From Flavobacterium ichthyis (GTDB taxonomy: Bacteria > Bacteroidota > Bacteroidia > Flavobacteriales > Flavobacteriaceae): a stretch of DNA of 64,000 nucleotides. Made by a program: the position numbers and the translations under genes. This document shows, piece after piece, positions 1 through 9,004 of this stretch (positions are counted from its first letter, which is position 1; every line of letters starts with the position of its first letter). The notes beneath the pieces were generated by a model, which saw only the letters and a list, made by a program, of their open reading frames with translations, searched no databases and was not told the DNA's origin. Location of the stretch: assembly GCF_009915155.1 (NCBI RefSeq), contig NZ_JAABLM010000002.1, positions 186,001-250,000 on the forward strand, read 5' to 3'.

Positions 1-62
1 CAATTGCACATAATATCATCTAAATTGTACGGTAGCGACTAAAATACTCTTCAATATCATTT

Positions 63-70
63 TATTTTTG
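63..70 (+). promoter_or_regulatory. Bacteroidota -7 box (TATTTTTG) for the first membrane-protein gene
   Basis: TATTTTTG matches the Bacteroidota sigma-A -7 consensus TAnnTTTG and lies about 24 bases before the ATG at 94. No convincing -33 TTTG was found at the usual spacing, so this rests on the -7 box alone. Confidence 0.4.
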
Positions 71-93
71 CAGCATAAAGTAAATGCAAAAAA

Positions 94-516
94 ATGATGA
101 CACAAAAATTTCACAAATTTTGGTTAATAATTACCGCAATTATAGTAGGTTCATTTGGCCCCGTATTTTCGTTAGGCACAACAATTAAAACATCAGAATT
201 TCCAAGTTGGGCGTTAGATGTGTTAAGCTGGTCTATGGGAACTCACAATTTCGAAGCACCAACTACGAGGTTTTTGACGGCTTTAACAGGGGGTTTTCTC
301 TTTGGCTGGGGAATATGTATACTTTGTTTGAGAATTTGGGTTTATGACAAAGCACCTGATGAAACACGTAAAGCAGTTGTGTCAGGCTTGTTAGCGTGGT
401 GTGTCTTGGATAGCATAGGTTCTATCGCTTCTGGAAATTCAATCAATGCTTTTTTCAATATCATTGTTATTTTACTTGCTGTTGGACCACTTTGGAGACC
501 TGCAAAACAAAATTAA
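94..516 (+). CDS. Small four-helix membrane protein of unknown function
   Basis: A 140-residue hydrophobic protein with four likely membrane segments near residues 9-28, 60-84, 94-113 and 118-134, and a short polar loop (KAPDETRKAV) between the second and third. I do not recognise a named family. Two ATGs are adjacent (94 and 97); either could be the start. It is followed 18 bases later by another small membrane protein on the same strand, so the two are probably one transcript. Function is unknown; the fold suggests a small inner-membrane protein rather than a transporter with known partners. Confidence 0.6.
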   Translation: MMTQKFHKFWLIITAIIVGSFGPVFSLGTTIKTSEFPSWALDVLSWSMGTHNFEAPTTRFLTALTGGFLFGWGICILCLRIWVYDKAPDETRKAVVSGLLAWCVLDSIGSIASGNSINAFFNIIVILLAVGPLWRPAKQN

Positions 517-534
517 TCATCTAATTATTTCAAT

Positions 535-876
535 ATGCACAAACAATTTTTTTTAAATATTCTTCTTGCATCAATGGCTATAATTGTAGGGGTTTATACC
601 ATTTTCACAATGCAAAAAAAAGGAGCCAGTCTTTTTCAAATTTTCATATCAAATATAACCGCTTTAAGCTGGAATGGCCAATTTAATCTCGATTTTAGTT
701 GTTACTTGATGCTTTCAGGAATTTGGATCATGTGGCGAAACAAATTTTCTACATCATCAATAATTTTTGCACCATTCGCAATGGTTATTGGCATTATTGT
801 ATTTGCACCCTATCTATTATTTCTATTGTACAAAGAAAATGGAGATCTTAAGAAGTTGATAGTTGGAGATAGATAA
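535..876 (+). CDS. Small three-helix membrane protein, unknown function
   Basis: A 113-residue protein with hydrophobic segments near residues 6-25, 52-67 and 75-98, ending in a basic tail (YKENGDLKKLIVG). Size and layout recall DUF2834-type small membrane proteins, but I cannot confirm that. It sits 18 bases behind the preceding membrane-protein gene and is probably co-transcribed. A weak inverted repeat (ACTACT/AGTAGT, about 886-906) follows and lacks a T-tract. Confidence 0.5.
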   Translation: MHKQFFLNILLASMAIIVGVYTIFTMQKKGASLFQIFISNITALSWNGQFNLDFSCYLMLSGIWIMWRNKFSTSSIIFAPFAMVIGIIVFAPYLLFLLYKENGDLKKLIVGDR

Positions 877-965
877 AAAATGGTAACTACTACTAATAAA
901 AGTAGTAATTTACATTAGCAGAAGTTGGACTTTTTAGAAAGTACTTTTCTGAACTAATATTCTAA

Positions 966-1130
966 ATTTGTAAAATAAAATTTTTCATTAAATTGGCGAT
1001 ATTCAAATTAAGTCAGGATTGGGCAAGAGCCGCATTGTTTTCTGAAAAAATGGTTTGGCTTTTCAGCATAATTCTGTTGATTACCGCAATTGGGTTTTCG
1101 TACTGGGGAAAAACTGCAATGGCAACCTAA
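966..1130 (+). pseudogene. Remnant of a membrane-protein C-terminus
   Basis: An open frame without a usable start runs from just after a stop (963-965) to TAA at 1128-1130. It reads like a real C-terminus: a charged stretch (KLSQDWARAALFSEK) then one membrane helix ending FSYWGKTAMAT. With no upstream start and no longer frame, it looks like the tail of a deleted gene. It could also be an unrelated short frame, so confidence is low. Confidence 0.3.
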
Positions 1131-1151
1131 AAACCGTAACATCAAAACATT

Positions 1152-1997
1152 ATGACAAACGAATATGAAATTTTACAATCCGAATGGGATTACCGTATCG
1201 TTCAAGACCAATCGGGAAATAAGAAAAAATTAATTCGGGGCGTAGATTATGATTGTACTTGGATAAATCTTGGTGAAGGTTTTGCCAAACGGGGTAAAGA
1301 GATCATTTTCTATAATGAAAAAAAGTTTTCCAAACTCTACAAAATCATTGACTTTGAAACATTTGAATTGATTCAATCTTACAAAACTTCCACCCATTAT
1401 TTTAAAGATAAAAACCACGTTTATATCGATTCTTATAGGGATAAGGATTTAACGATATTAGAAGATGCAAATCCAAACGATTTTATAATTTGTGACATCC
1501 ACAAAGGCTTTGTCACATCAAAAAACACAGACTATTGGTATGGAGTGAAAATACCATTTCGATTGGCAGATGCAGTTTTTTATGAAGGAGGAAGTTATCA
1601 AAAAGTGGGAAACCAAATTTACTTTGCCTTTGCAAATCTAGTAGATTGCGATGTACCTTCCTTTGAAATTGTGGATAAAAGAGAACATCATAAAACTGTT
1701 TTCAAAGACAAAAATCATATTTACCACAAAGGCAAAGTGGTAGAAAATGCCAACCCGGCAACTTTTCATTTTTTAGAAAATTGCATCAATGATACGTTGC
1801 GACCTTATTATTACAATTCTGATATTCATTACTATGCTAAAGATGACAAATACGCATATTTTATAAATAGTGTAAATTCAATCAAAACAATTAAAACAAA
1901 AGATGTAGATGGATTTGATTTTAAGGTTGTTGACAGTCGAGGAATTGCGTTTGACAAAAATTACGAATACCATCAAGGCGTTAAGAAAAGGATCTAA
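1152..1997 (+). CDS. DKNYY-repeat family protein
   Basis: A 281-residue, probably cytoplasmic protein. It carries the DKNYY-type repeat (aromatic-rich 'KDKNHVYY' units): FKDKNHVY at 84-91, FKDKNHIY at 184-191, AKDDKYAYF near 229-237 and FDKNYEYHQG near 267-276. Between units recur segments such as DANPNDF and NANPATF. DKNYY proteins are of unknown function and are common as variable accessory genes in Bacteroidota and Proteobacteria. No signal peptide is visible. The next gene starts 2 bases after its stop, so the two are translationally close and probably one operon. Confidence 0.7.
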   Translation: MTNEYEILQSEWDYRIVQDQSGNKKKLIRGVDYDCTWINLGEGFAKRGKEIIFYNEKKFSKLYKIIDFETFELIQSYKTSTHYFKDKNHVYIDSYRDKDLTILEDANPNDFIICDIHKGFVTSKNTDYWYGVKIPFRLADAVFYEGGSYQKVGNQIYFAFANLVDCDVPSFEIVDKREHHKTVFKDKNHIYHKGKVVENANPATFHFLENCINDTLRPYYYNSDIHYYAKDDKYAYFINSVNSIKTIKTKDVDGFDFKVVDSRGIAFDKNYEYHQGVKKRI

Positions 1998-1999
1998 AA

Positions 2000-2473
2000 A
2001 TGGGACAACTGGACACCAAAACAAGAAAGAAAGCATTTGACCAATTTTTTAAAACAGTCATCATTCCTTTTTTTGCTCAAGAGGGCTTTTCACCCGTTTC
2101 TAAAACATCAAAAAAAGTGTACAAGAAGTTTTCTGACGGACTATCGGTCTATATATATTTTGAATACAATACCTTTGGATCAGGATTTTACGATGTTGCA
2201 GTAAGTTATTTTGATGAAGAAGTTGGCAGTGAAACTGACGATGAATATATCGCAATGCCAAAGATTAGTACACCTAAACTTAAATGTAGAACAATCGAAG
2301 ACTTTACAAATGATAATGCAAACCATTGGCTTGAATATATAAAACATCAGGTTCTTGACTTTATTCATAACAATGCCTCGCACAAATCAATTTTAGAACC
2401 AAACGCTTTCGACATTCCCATGAGCCGCGAAAAGCAAATCAGGGCAGTTCTGCTCAAAAAATCTCAGCAATAA
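2000..2473 (+). CDS. DUF4304-like protein
   Basis: 157 residues, soluble, no signal peptide. The order of an N-terminal amphipathic helix ending FFAQEGFSP, a basic KVYKKF segment, then alternating beta-strands (LSVYIYFEYN, FYDVAVSYFDEE) is the usual layout of DUF4304 proteins, which are small proteins of unknown function. The start is 2 bases after the DKNYY gene's stop and another short gene follows 19 bases later, giving a three-gene accessory operon. The assignment rests on motif order only. Confidence 0.5.
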   Translation: MGQLDTKTRKKAFDQFFKTVIIPFFAQEGFSPVSKTSKKVYKKFSDGLSVYIYFEYNTFGSGFYDVAVSYFDEEVGSETDDEYIAMPKISTPKLKCRTIEDFTNDNANHWLEYIKHQVLDFIHNNASHKSILEPNAFDIPMSREKQIRAVLLKKSQQ

Positions 2474-2492
2474 CAACTCAAAATGTTTATAA

Positions 2493-3014
2493 ATGGAACC
2501 TGTAAAAATTTTCTTCTTTGCATTGGCATCGTTTTTCGGTGTAGAAAACCAAAGAATTCTAGCAGATAAAACCTTAGTGACGGTTTATCCCCAAAAAAAT
2601 CAAATAGAAATTATTCAGGAAAATATTTTTGCAATCGTACCCACTTCACAAGATTTAGAACCTGCCAAAGCAGAATGGGACAATCTATATCATTATAAGC
2701 AAAACGGAGAAAAATGGTCGGATGATTTGGCATACTTTTCAGACAAAAAGATAGAATTTTCCGAAAACAAAAAAGGTATTACCGCCAAAATAACGCTTAC
2801 CTACACGCATCCAAATGATATGGCGGCAATGGGCATTTGGTATAATGAAGATGAAAACCAATTTGCTATGAATTATATTCCAGAACACAATCTTAAAACT
2901 AAAGATGGAAAAAAGAATGATATTTTCTGGAATTTCGATGGAAAGAAGGATTTTAGCTTTACTTTAGAACCTTTTAGGGCAATTCCACGAAATAAAAAAT
3001 TTACAGATTTCTAA
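2493..3014 (+). CDS. Hypothetical protein, possibly exported
   Basis: 173 residues of unrecognised family. The first 18 residues (MEPVKIFFFALASFFGV) are hydrophobic and could be a weak signal or anchor, but no lipobox or clear cleavage site follows. The body is rich in beta-strand and aromatic residues (EKWSDDLAYFSDKK, MGIWYNEDENQFAMNY). It is the third gene of the DKNYY/DUF4304 operon. The 294 bases after it contain no gene I can support; a short frame near 3050-3130 (LFSYEFLQASGLAILL) may be decayed coding sequence. Confidence 0.5.
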   Translation: MEPVKIFFFALASFFGVENQRILADKTLVTVYPQKNQIEIIQENIFAIVPTSQDLEPAKAEWDNLYHYKQNGEKWSDDLAYFSDKKIEFSENKKGITAKITLTYTHPNDMAAMGIWYNEDENQFAMNYIPEHNLKTKDGKKNDIFWNFDGKKDFSFTLEPFRAIPRNKKFTDF

Positions 3015-3308
3015 TTTACAAAATTTGCAACGCTCAAAACAGCTTATTTGTTCAGTTACGAATTTTTGCAGGCTTCAGGATTAGCAATTCTATTGAACTT
3101 TCATACTTTTATACAGAAAATAAATTTCTAAATTTAAAAAACCTAAAAAAAGTGCGAACGAAACTTGACAGTGCCGAATAGAATCCCACCGAAAAATCAC
3201 AGTATATTCACCAAAATTTGAAATCTAAATTGGAATAACGCGCAAATTGAGAACAGTCTTTACTTTTTAAACCATCGAGTGTCTAATATTAAATACTTGT
3301 GAAATCAT

Positions 3309-4379
3309 ATGAAAAATTTATATTCAGTAATATTTGTTATGCTATTTTTTGGCGGTTGTGACAAAAGCGATGATCAAGTTTTAACAAACCCTGAGACAAG
3401 CATGTATTTTCCTCTGAATTCAGGAACGGATTGGCTCACCACACCAGCTGCTGAATTAGGATGGAATACAAATGCAATCAGCGATTTAAAAATATTCCTT
3501 GAGCAAAAAAACACAAAATCGTTTATGATACTTGTAAACGGCAAAATCGTTATAGAAGAATATTTTAACGGACATACAGCAAATACGAATTGGGAATGGA
3601 ATAGTGCTGGTAAAACCTTAGTAGCTGCCACTACAGGAATCGCTCAACAAGAAGACTTGTTAAACATTGAAAACAAAGCCTCTGATTTTTTAGGAAACGA
3701 ATGGACCAATATGCCGATAGAAAAAGAAAATTTTATTACAATTAAAAATTTGCTAACAATGACTTCTGGTATTGATGACACAAAGCAGTTAGTTATAAAA
3801 TCTAATCTAACGTATCTGGCAGATGCCGGTACAAGATGGGCATACGGAAATGTTTTTCAAAAACTAACCGATGTTATTGCACAAGCCAGCAATCAAAGTT
3901 TTGAGTCTTACTTCAACGAAAAACTTAAAAACAAAATCGGAATGAACGGATATTGGAATTTTGGACCTATTTATACCATATACCACAGCAACTCAAGAAG
4001 TATGGCAAAGTTTGGGCTACTGGCTTTGAATAAAGGAAAATGGAATAATGAACAAATCATCAATGAAAATTATTTTAATGAAAGTACCAATACATCGCAA
4101 CTAATGAACCCGTCATATGGTTATTTTTGGTGGTTAAACGGAAAATCAAATTACATGATTCCGGGAGAGCAAAATATTTACAATGGATTTCTCGTAAATA
4201 ATGCGCCAGCAGATATGTTCGCCGCCATGGGTGCAAAAGACCAAAGAATTTATGTGATTCCAAGCAAAAAAATGGTAATCGTAAGAATGGGTGAAGCTTC
4301 TAACACTAACAACCCCAGCTTTGCTGTTTCAGGATTTGATAACGAACTTTGGACAAAAATCAACGCAGTTATTAACTAA
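3309..4379 (+). CDS. Serine hydrolase lipoprotein (beta-lactamase/class C fold)
   Basis: 356 residues. The signal peptide ends in a lipobox (MLFFGGC, Cys17), so it is a lipoprotein. The class C beta-lactamase/DD-peptidase catalytic motifs are present: SxxK as S-A-G-K at residues 99-102, and the YxN motif as Y-G-N at about 189-191 in RWAYGNVFQKL. The substrate cannot be told; family members act on peptidoglycan peptides, D-amino-acid amides or esters. It is monocistronic, with gaps on both sides. A second, unrelated-in-sequence serine hydrolase lies at 28.3-29.5 kb on the other strand. Confidence 0.8.
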   Translation: MKNLYSVIFVMLFFGGCDKSDDQVLTNPETSMYFPLNSGTDWLTTPAAELGWNTNAISDLKIFLEQKNTKSFMILVNGKIVIEEYFNGHTANTNWEWNSAGKTLVAATTGIAQQEDLLNIENKASDFLGNEWTNMPIEKENFITIKNLLTMTSGIDDTKQLVIKSNLTYLADAGTRWAYGNVFQKLTDVIAQASNQSFESYFNEKLKNKIGMNGYWNFGPIYTIYHSNSRSMAKFGLLALNKGKWNNEQIINENYFNESTNTSQLMNPSYGYFWWLNGKSNYMIPGEQNIYNGFLVNNAPADMFAAMGAKDQRIYVIPSKKMVIVRMGEASNTNNPSFAVSGFDNELWTKINAVIN

Positions 4380-4559
4380 AACAACTGAAGTTGAAGCTTC
4401 ACAAAAAAAATGATAACGTTAACAATAACTATTATTTGTCTCAAATTTTATATTAATTTCGCATCATAGTTAGTCAAACGAATAGTTTTTTCAAATGAAA
4501 TTAGCGCTTTAGAAGTTTGCCAAACTTAGAACGATTAAATAATTAAATTCCAAACAAAC

Positions 4560-4952
4560 ATGAAATTAAAAAAATTACCTGTAGTATTATCCTTTTTTAC
4601 CGCTTTAATTTTAACGTCTTGTTCTCATAGAATGGTAGGAACATGGACCGTGCAACGCTTTGAAACCATAACTCCTGGACAACCTGGCGTTACATTAAGT
4701 AACATTGGCACCATGGAATTTAAAAAAAATGGAAGTGGTGAAAAAAATCTGGATTATTCAGTATTGGGGATTCAAAGAGATGACAAACTACCTTTTGACT
4801 GGACTTGGAACGATGGAAAATATATCACAATCCAAGGCGAAGGCTCTGATTTATCTAAAACTTGGATTATCATTACCAATGAACGAAAATATCAAAAATG
4901 GAAAGCAACAAATGGTGCTAATAATGTTCAAACTATTGAATTAAAAAAATGA
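4560..4952 (+). CDS. Lipocalin-like lipoprotein
   Basis: 130 residues with a lipoprotein signal (TALILTSC, Cys21). The mature part opens with the typical lipocalin-like signature MVGTWTVQRFE and contains alternating beta-strands (GTMEFKKNGSGEK, WIIITNERKYQKW), matching the small Bacteroidota lipocalin-like lipoproteins of unknown ligand. It is monocistronic and closed by a hairpin terminator directly after the stop. Confidence 0.65.
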   Translation: MKLKKLPVVLSFFTALILTSCSHRMVGTWTVQRFETITPGQPGVTLSNIGTMEFKKNGSGEKNLDYSVLGIQRDDKLPFDWTWNDGKYITIQGEGSDLSKTWIIITNERKYQKWKATNGANNVQTIELKK

Positions 4953-4959
4953 TAAAAAT

Positions 4960-4990
4960 GAGTCGCACTTCGCGGCTCTTTCTTTTTTAC
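4960..4990 (+). terminator. Rho-independent terminator
   Basis: GAGTCGC (4960-4966), five-base loop, GCGGCTC (4972-4978), with one G-U pair, followed by a T-rich tract. It closes the lipocalin-like lipoprotein gene. Confidence 0.75.
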
Positions 4991-5037
4991 TTCCAAAAAA
5001 AATTAAGTATTAGCAACACAGTATAATAGTCTTACAT

Positions 5038-6198
5038 ATGAAAAATTACCAAAACTTGGCGGTTTTTTTAATCCTAACAATTCTAAGCAGCACATTGTCG
5101 TGCAGCAGCCAAAATAAAAATCCTGAAGAAAAAATACTAACAATTTCACCTAACATCAATCAAAAAATTTCTGCAAATAATGAAATAATTGCTGTTTTAG
5201 ATGATTTTTTCGAAACAAAAAACAACAGTGTTTTAGAAAATAAATTCTGGTTACCTTCTGATTTTCAAAAATATAAATATCCTTTTTTAGATCTTTACAA
5301 TATAGAAAACAGCAAACACGGCAAAAACTTTTTCAAACCTACTTTAATGGAAATTTTGCCCACGGAAAATTCAAATCAAAAAATCTTAAAAATTGCTTTT
5401 ATTGGCCATCACCACGAAACCAATCAAAATCAAATTAAGGCGATTTACAATCTTGTTTCAGAAAATAATTCTGGCAATATAAAATTAAGTCGTTACTTAA
5501 ATTTGGCCACAAAAAATTGGCAAAAACATTCAACCAAAAGTGTCAATTATTACATTTCTCCTAATAAAAAAGCCAATCAAACCGAAATGTTTTTACAACA
5601 AAAAGACATCGATTTTATTTGCACTTTTTTTGAAACCAAACCAATTGAAATCACTTATTTTTCGTGTATTAATCCTAAAGAATTATTTGAAATCAAAGGC
5701 TTCGATTATCATCCAATGATGTACATTGACAGTTCTGGAGGTTTTGCAGATCATGGCAATATTATTTTTTCGGGTAATGATTCAGAAATTTATACGCATG
5801 AAATTGTGCATATTTATATGCGAAATTTATTTCCGGAAATCAATTCGTTTCTTGATGAAGGCATCGCCACTTACATTGCCGGAAGCGGCAAATTTGATTA
5901 CCAATGGCATCGGGAAAAAATTAAAAAATTACTCACGAAAAACCCTACTTTCGATTTTGCTTCCCAAACTGATATTTACGCCCGAAATTATTTTGAAAAC
6001 GAAACACCTCTACCCTATTTAACCGCTGCGTTAGTCATCGAACACACGCTTCGACATTTTGGAAAAAATGCGCTAATTGATTTGCTCAATTCTAAAACAG
6101 ATTTGTGGACAAGCCTTAACAAAGTGGGATTGACAAAAGAAAATTTTAACGAAAAACTTCGCAAAGAAATCAATAAACCCATCCATTCAATAAGGTAA
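5038..6198 (+). CDS. Peptidase MA-like zinc metallopeptidase lipoprotein
   Basis: 386 residues with a lipoprotein signal (SSTLSC near residue 22). The catalytic zinc signature HEIVH is at residues 254-258, followed by the third ligand region FLDEGIATY (Glu274), the gluzincin layout of peptidase-MA-like proteins. The N-terminal 180 residues form a divergent domain without motifs I recognise. The C-terminus has helices consistent with the family. It probably acts in the periplasm or on the cell surface. Substrate is unknown. It stands alone, convergent with folP. Confidence 0.7.
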   Translation: MKNYQNLAVFLILTILSSTLSCSSQNKNPEEKILTISPNINQKISANNEIIAVLDDFFETKNNSVLENKFWLPSDFQKYKYPFLDLYNIENSKHGKNFFKPTLMEILPTENSNQKILKIAFIGHHHETNQNQIKAIYNLVSENNSGNIKLSRYLNLATKNWQKHSTKSVNYYISPNKKANQTEMFLQQKDIDFICTFFETKPIEITYFSCINPKELFEIKGFDYHPMMYIDSSGGFADHGNIIFSGNDSEIYTHEIVHIYMRNLFPEINSFLDEGIATYIAGSGKFDYQWHREKIKKLLTKNPTFDFASQTDIYARNYFENETPLPYLTAALVIEHTLRHFGKNALIDLLNSKTDLWTSLNKVGLTKENFNEKLRKEINKPIHSIR

Positions 6199-6387
6199 AA
6201 CAACGCAACCTTTTACAATTTTTGGCATTATAAAAAATCCAAATCATAAAAAATTTATAAGAATCATCACCTAAAATAATTCATCGATATTCAAGCATTC
6301 CGTACTTCCCCTCCTGAGAGGGATCAAAAGTGTGTTTAAGTTGAAAGGGAATTACCGATTTTTAAAAGCAAAAAAAATTTCTAAAAA

Positions 6388-7209
6388 TTAATTCCCCCTA
6401 AGCTTCCCATACAACTTCACACATTCCACCGCTTCTTTTACATCGTGAACCCGTAAAATTTTGGCGCCTTTTTGTAGGGAAATCGTATTGAGAAAAGTGG
6501 TACCATTAAGTGCGTTCTCAGGTGTAGTTTCAAGGGTTCTGTAAATCATGGATTTGCGGGAAATGCCAGATAACAAAGGTAATTCAAGCATTTGAAACAA
6601 TTCTAATTTTTGCATCACTTCAAAATTTTGTTCCAAAGTTTTAGCAAAACCAAAACCCGGATCAATAATAATATCATGAATGCCCAAACTTCTGGCTTCA
6701 CTAATTTTTTCCGAAAAATAAAAAATCATTTCTTTTACAATATCTTGATAATCCGTAAGTTGTTGCATCGTTTTAGGATTGCCTCGCATGTGCATCATGA
6801 CGTACGGAACTTTTAATTCTGCAACCGTTTTCAGCATATTCTCGTCGAGATTTCCTGCCGAAATATCATTAACCATCACAGCTCCAGCTTCAATTGCAGC
6901 TTTTGCCACGTCGCTTCTAAAGGTATCAATCGAAATCAAAATTTCCGGGAATGTGGCGACCAAAAGTTTGATAATCGGAAGCACTCGGGCTAATTCTTCT
7001 TCAACCGAAACAAAATCGGCATTGGGTTTACTCGAATAACCGCCAACGTCAATGAAAGTTGCGCCATCTTGCAACATTTGTCCTACTTTCGAAATTATTT
7101 TTTCCGAAGCAATATTTCTGCCACCATCATAGAAAGAATCTGGCGTCAGGTTCAAAATTCCCATCACTTTTGGCCGGCTTAAATCAATCAATGTTCCGTT
7201 GCAATTCAT
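6388..7209 (-). CDS. folP: Dihydropteroate synthase
   Basis: 273 residues, the usual length. It condenses 6-hydroxymethyl-7,8-dihydropterin pyrophosphate with p-aminobenzoate in folate synthesis. Family signatures are intact: NLTPDSFYDGG (20-30), GGYSS (56-60, where most homologs have G-x-E/Q-S), SIDTFRSD (93-100), DPGFGFAK (183-190), SGISRKS (214-220) and RVHDV (253-257). It is divergent from the DUF1599 gene, sharing a 98-base promoter region, an arrangement I know from other Flavobacteriia. Confidence 0.95.
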   Translation of the reverse strand: MNCNGTLIDLSRPKVMGILNLTPDSFYDGGRNIASEKIISKVGQMLQDGATFIDVGGYSSKPNADFVSVEEELARVLPIIKLLVATFPEILISIDTFRSDVAKAAIEAGAVMVNDISAGNLDENMLKTVAELKVPYVMMHMRGNPKTMQQLTDYQDIVKEMIFYFSEKISEARSLGIHDIIIDPGFGFAKTLEQNFEVMQKLELFQMLELPLLSGISRKSMIYRTLETTPENALNGTTFLNTISLQKGAKILRVHDVKEAVECVKLYGKLRGN

Positions 7210-7270
7210 TTTTTAATTTTTGAAGAAGTTTTGCAGGCTGATAAAATTTTAGATTCAACCGCTTTTTCAT

Positions 7271-7278
7271 TACTTTTG
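7271..7278 (+). promoter_or_regulatory. -7 box (TACTTTTG) for the DUF1599 gene
   Basis: TACTTTTG fits TAnnTTTG and lies 30 bases before the ATG at 7308, in the folP-DUF1599 divergent gap. Confidence 0.45.
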
Positions 7279-7307
7279 AAAAATTTCCATACAAATATAA
7301 AGCATTA

Positions 7308-7850
7308 ATGAGCAATACTTCTCAACAATTCGATTCCATCATTCACATCTGTAGAAATTTGTACAACAATAAAATGAAGGATTACGGAGCGGCTTGGCGC
7401 ATTTTACGACTGCCATCTTTAACCGATCAAATTTTTATTAAAGCGCAAAGAATCAGAATTTTACAAGAAAATATTGAACGAAAAATTGACGAAGATGAAA
7501 CCGCAGAATTTATTGCCATTGTCAATTATTCTGTAATGGCGTTGATTCAATTGGAGCTTGGCGTGGTGGATCAACCGGATCTATCACCTGAAAAAGCCGC
7601 CGAACTTTATGACGAAAAAGTAGCCCTTACCAAAAAATTAATGATGGACAAAAACCACGATTATGGCGAGGCTTGGCGCGAAATGAGAGTGAGTTCGCTT
7701 ACGGATTTAATTTTGCAAAAAATTCTTCGCGTTAAGCAAATTGAAGACAATCAAGGAAAAACGCTTGTATCTGAAGGAATCGATGCCAATTATCAGGACA
7801 TGCTCAACTATGCCGTTTTCTCCTTGATTTTGTTGGGTTTTGCCAAATAA
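7308..7850 (+). CDS. DUF1599 domain protein (tandem duplicated)
   Basis: 180 residues, cytoplasmic. It is made of two similar halves: MKDYGAAWRILRLPSLTDQI...NYSVMALIQLELG (about 23-86) and HDYGEAWREMRVSSLTDLI...NYAVFSLILLG (about 111-177). The shared DYGxAWRxxRxxSLTD motif is the DUF1599 signature; this all-helical family has been linked to nucleotide-modifying or MazG-like folds, which I treat as unproven. It lies between folP and the DoxX-thioredoxin gene, a conserved neighbourhood in Bacteroidota. Confidence 0.85.
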   Translation: MSNTSQQFDSIIHICRNLYNNKMKDYGAAWRILRLPSLTDQIFIKAQRIRILQENIERKIDEDETAEFIAIVNYSVMALIQLELGVVDQPDLSPEKAAELYDEKVALTKKLMMDKNHDYGEAWREMRVSSLTDLILQKILRVKQIEDNQGKTLVSEGIDANYQDMLNYAVFSLILLGFAK

Positions 7851-7884
7851 CAACTCATTAACAACAAACTTTTCTCACAATTTA

Positions 7885-7892
7885 TATTTTTG
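7885..7892 (+). promoter_or_regulatory. -7 box (TATTTTTG) for the DoxX-thioredoxin/permease operon
   Basis: TATTTTTG lies 14 bases before the ATG at 7907, giving a very short leader. Confidence 0.45.
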
Positions 7893-7906
7893 AAAAAAAT
7901 AAAATA

Positions 7907-9004
7907 ATGCAGCAAAAACAATATTTTTCACTTTCCATCAGAATCATCATTTCGTTTTTATTTATTATTTCGGCTGTCGCCAAAATGTATCCTTCCCCCT
8001 ATTTTGCCATTTCAACTTTTGAAGTGAAACAGTTGTATCCCATGGGGTTTTCGGAAAATGTAGCCGTACTTTTTTCCAGAATTTTAATCGGAATTGAGTT
8101 GGCTTTAGGAATTTTATTGTTGCAACGTCATTATCTAAGACGATTTATCATTCCGGCAACCTTGCTGATGTTGGTCATTTTTACCGTTCATTTGAGCATC
8201 GATACCATTCAAAACGGTGGAAATTCCGGTAATTGCGGCTGTTTCGGAAGTTTGTTACCGATGACACCAATTGAAGCCATTATCAAAAACGTAGTCGCAA
8301 TCGTGTTGCTTTTGGTTTACCTTAAAATCGGTCCGAAAAATAATTTTGACAAAAATAATTTCTGGGTCATCACCACTACAACTTTAGCATCGATATTGAT
8401 GATTTTTATGTTGGCACCAATTCAACCTTCGCAAGTGGAAACACCACTTTTAGATTCTGAAACCGCTCACGATTTCACCGAAACTGAAAATATTTCAAAC
8501 GACACAATCGCCATTCCATCAACACCAATAGTTTCAGAAGAAACAAAAACCGAAACTAAAATTACACCAGAAGTAAAACCTGTTGCAACCGAACCTACTG
8601 CAGTAAAATCAGGATATGCACAATATTTTGCTAACATTGATCAAGGCAAAAAAATCCTGGCTTTATTCGTTCCCGGTTGCGAACATTGTCGTGACGTGGC
8701 AAAAGAATTAACGGCGATGAAAGCCAAAAACAAAAATTTCCCGCAAGTTCAAATCATTTTCATGAACGAAGAAGCCGAGAAAATTCCGGAATTTTTTGAA
8801 TTTGCCGGAGCTACTTATCCTTACAAAATCATTGAGGTCATTCCGTTTTGGAAATTGCTTGGAAACGGCAAAGACACGCCTGGAATCATTTACCTTTGGA
8901 ACGGAAATAAAGTAAAAGAATGGGACGGCATCAACGAAAAAGAATTCAAAGGTGCCGAATTACAAAGCTTGCTGAACAAACCATTTTCCGAAATCAAAAA
9001 ATAA
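7907..9004 (+). CDS. DoxX/MauE-type membrane protein fused to a thioredoxin-like domain (BT_3928 family)
   Basis: 365 residues. The N-terminal half has about five membrane helices (near 9-26, 50-72, 80-99, 120-140, 153-170) with a conserved periplasmic cysteine motif GNCGCFG (108-114), as in MauE/DoxX-like redox membrane proteins. A Pro/Thr/Glu-rich linker (about 172-225) leads to a thioredoxin-like domain with an active-site-like CEHC at 248-251. The likely role is passing reducing equivalents across the inner membrane to periplasmic targets. The permease gene starts at the very next base, so they form an operon. Confidence 0.8.
   Translation: MQQKQYFSLSIRIIISFLFIISAVAKMYPSPYFAISTFEVKQLYPMGFSENVAVLFSRILIGIELALGILLLQRHYLRRFIIPATLLMLVIFTVHLSIDTIQNGGNSGNCGCFGSLLPMTPIEAIIKNVVAIVLLLVYLKIGPKNNFDKNNFWVITTTTLASILMIFMLAPIQPSQVETPLLDSETAHDFTETENISNDTIAIPSTPIVSEETKTETKITPEVKPVATEPTAVKSGYAQYFANIDQGKKILALFVPGCEHCRDVAKELTAMKAKNKNFPQVQIIFMNEEAEKIPEFFEFAGATYPYKIIEVIPFWKLLGNGKDTPGIIYLWNGNKVKEWDGINEKEFKGAELQSLLNKPFSEIKK

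Noticed and set aside
6199..6387. Gap between the peptidase-MA gene and folP
   Set aside because: Searched for a terminator, RNA or small gene; only A/T-rich sequence with no clear hairpin was found.
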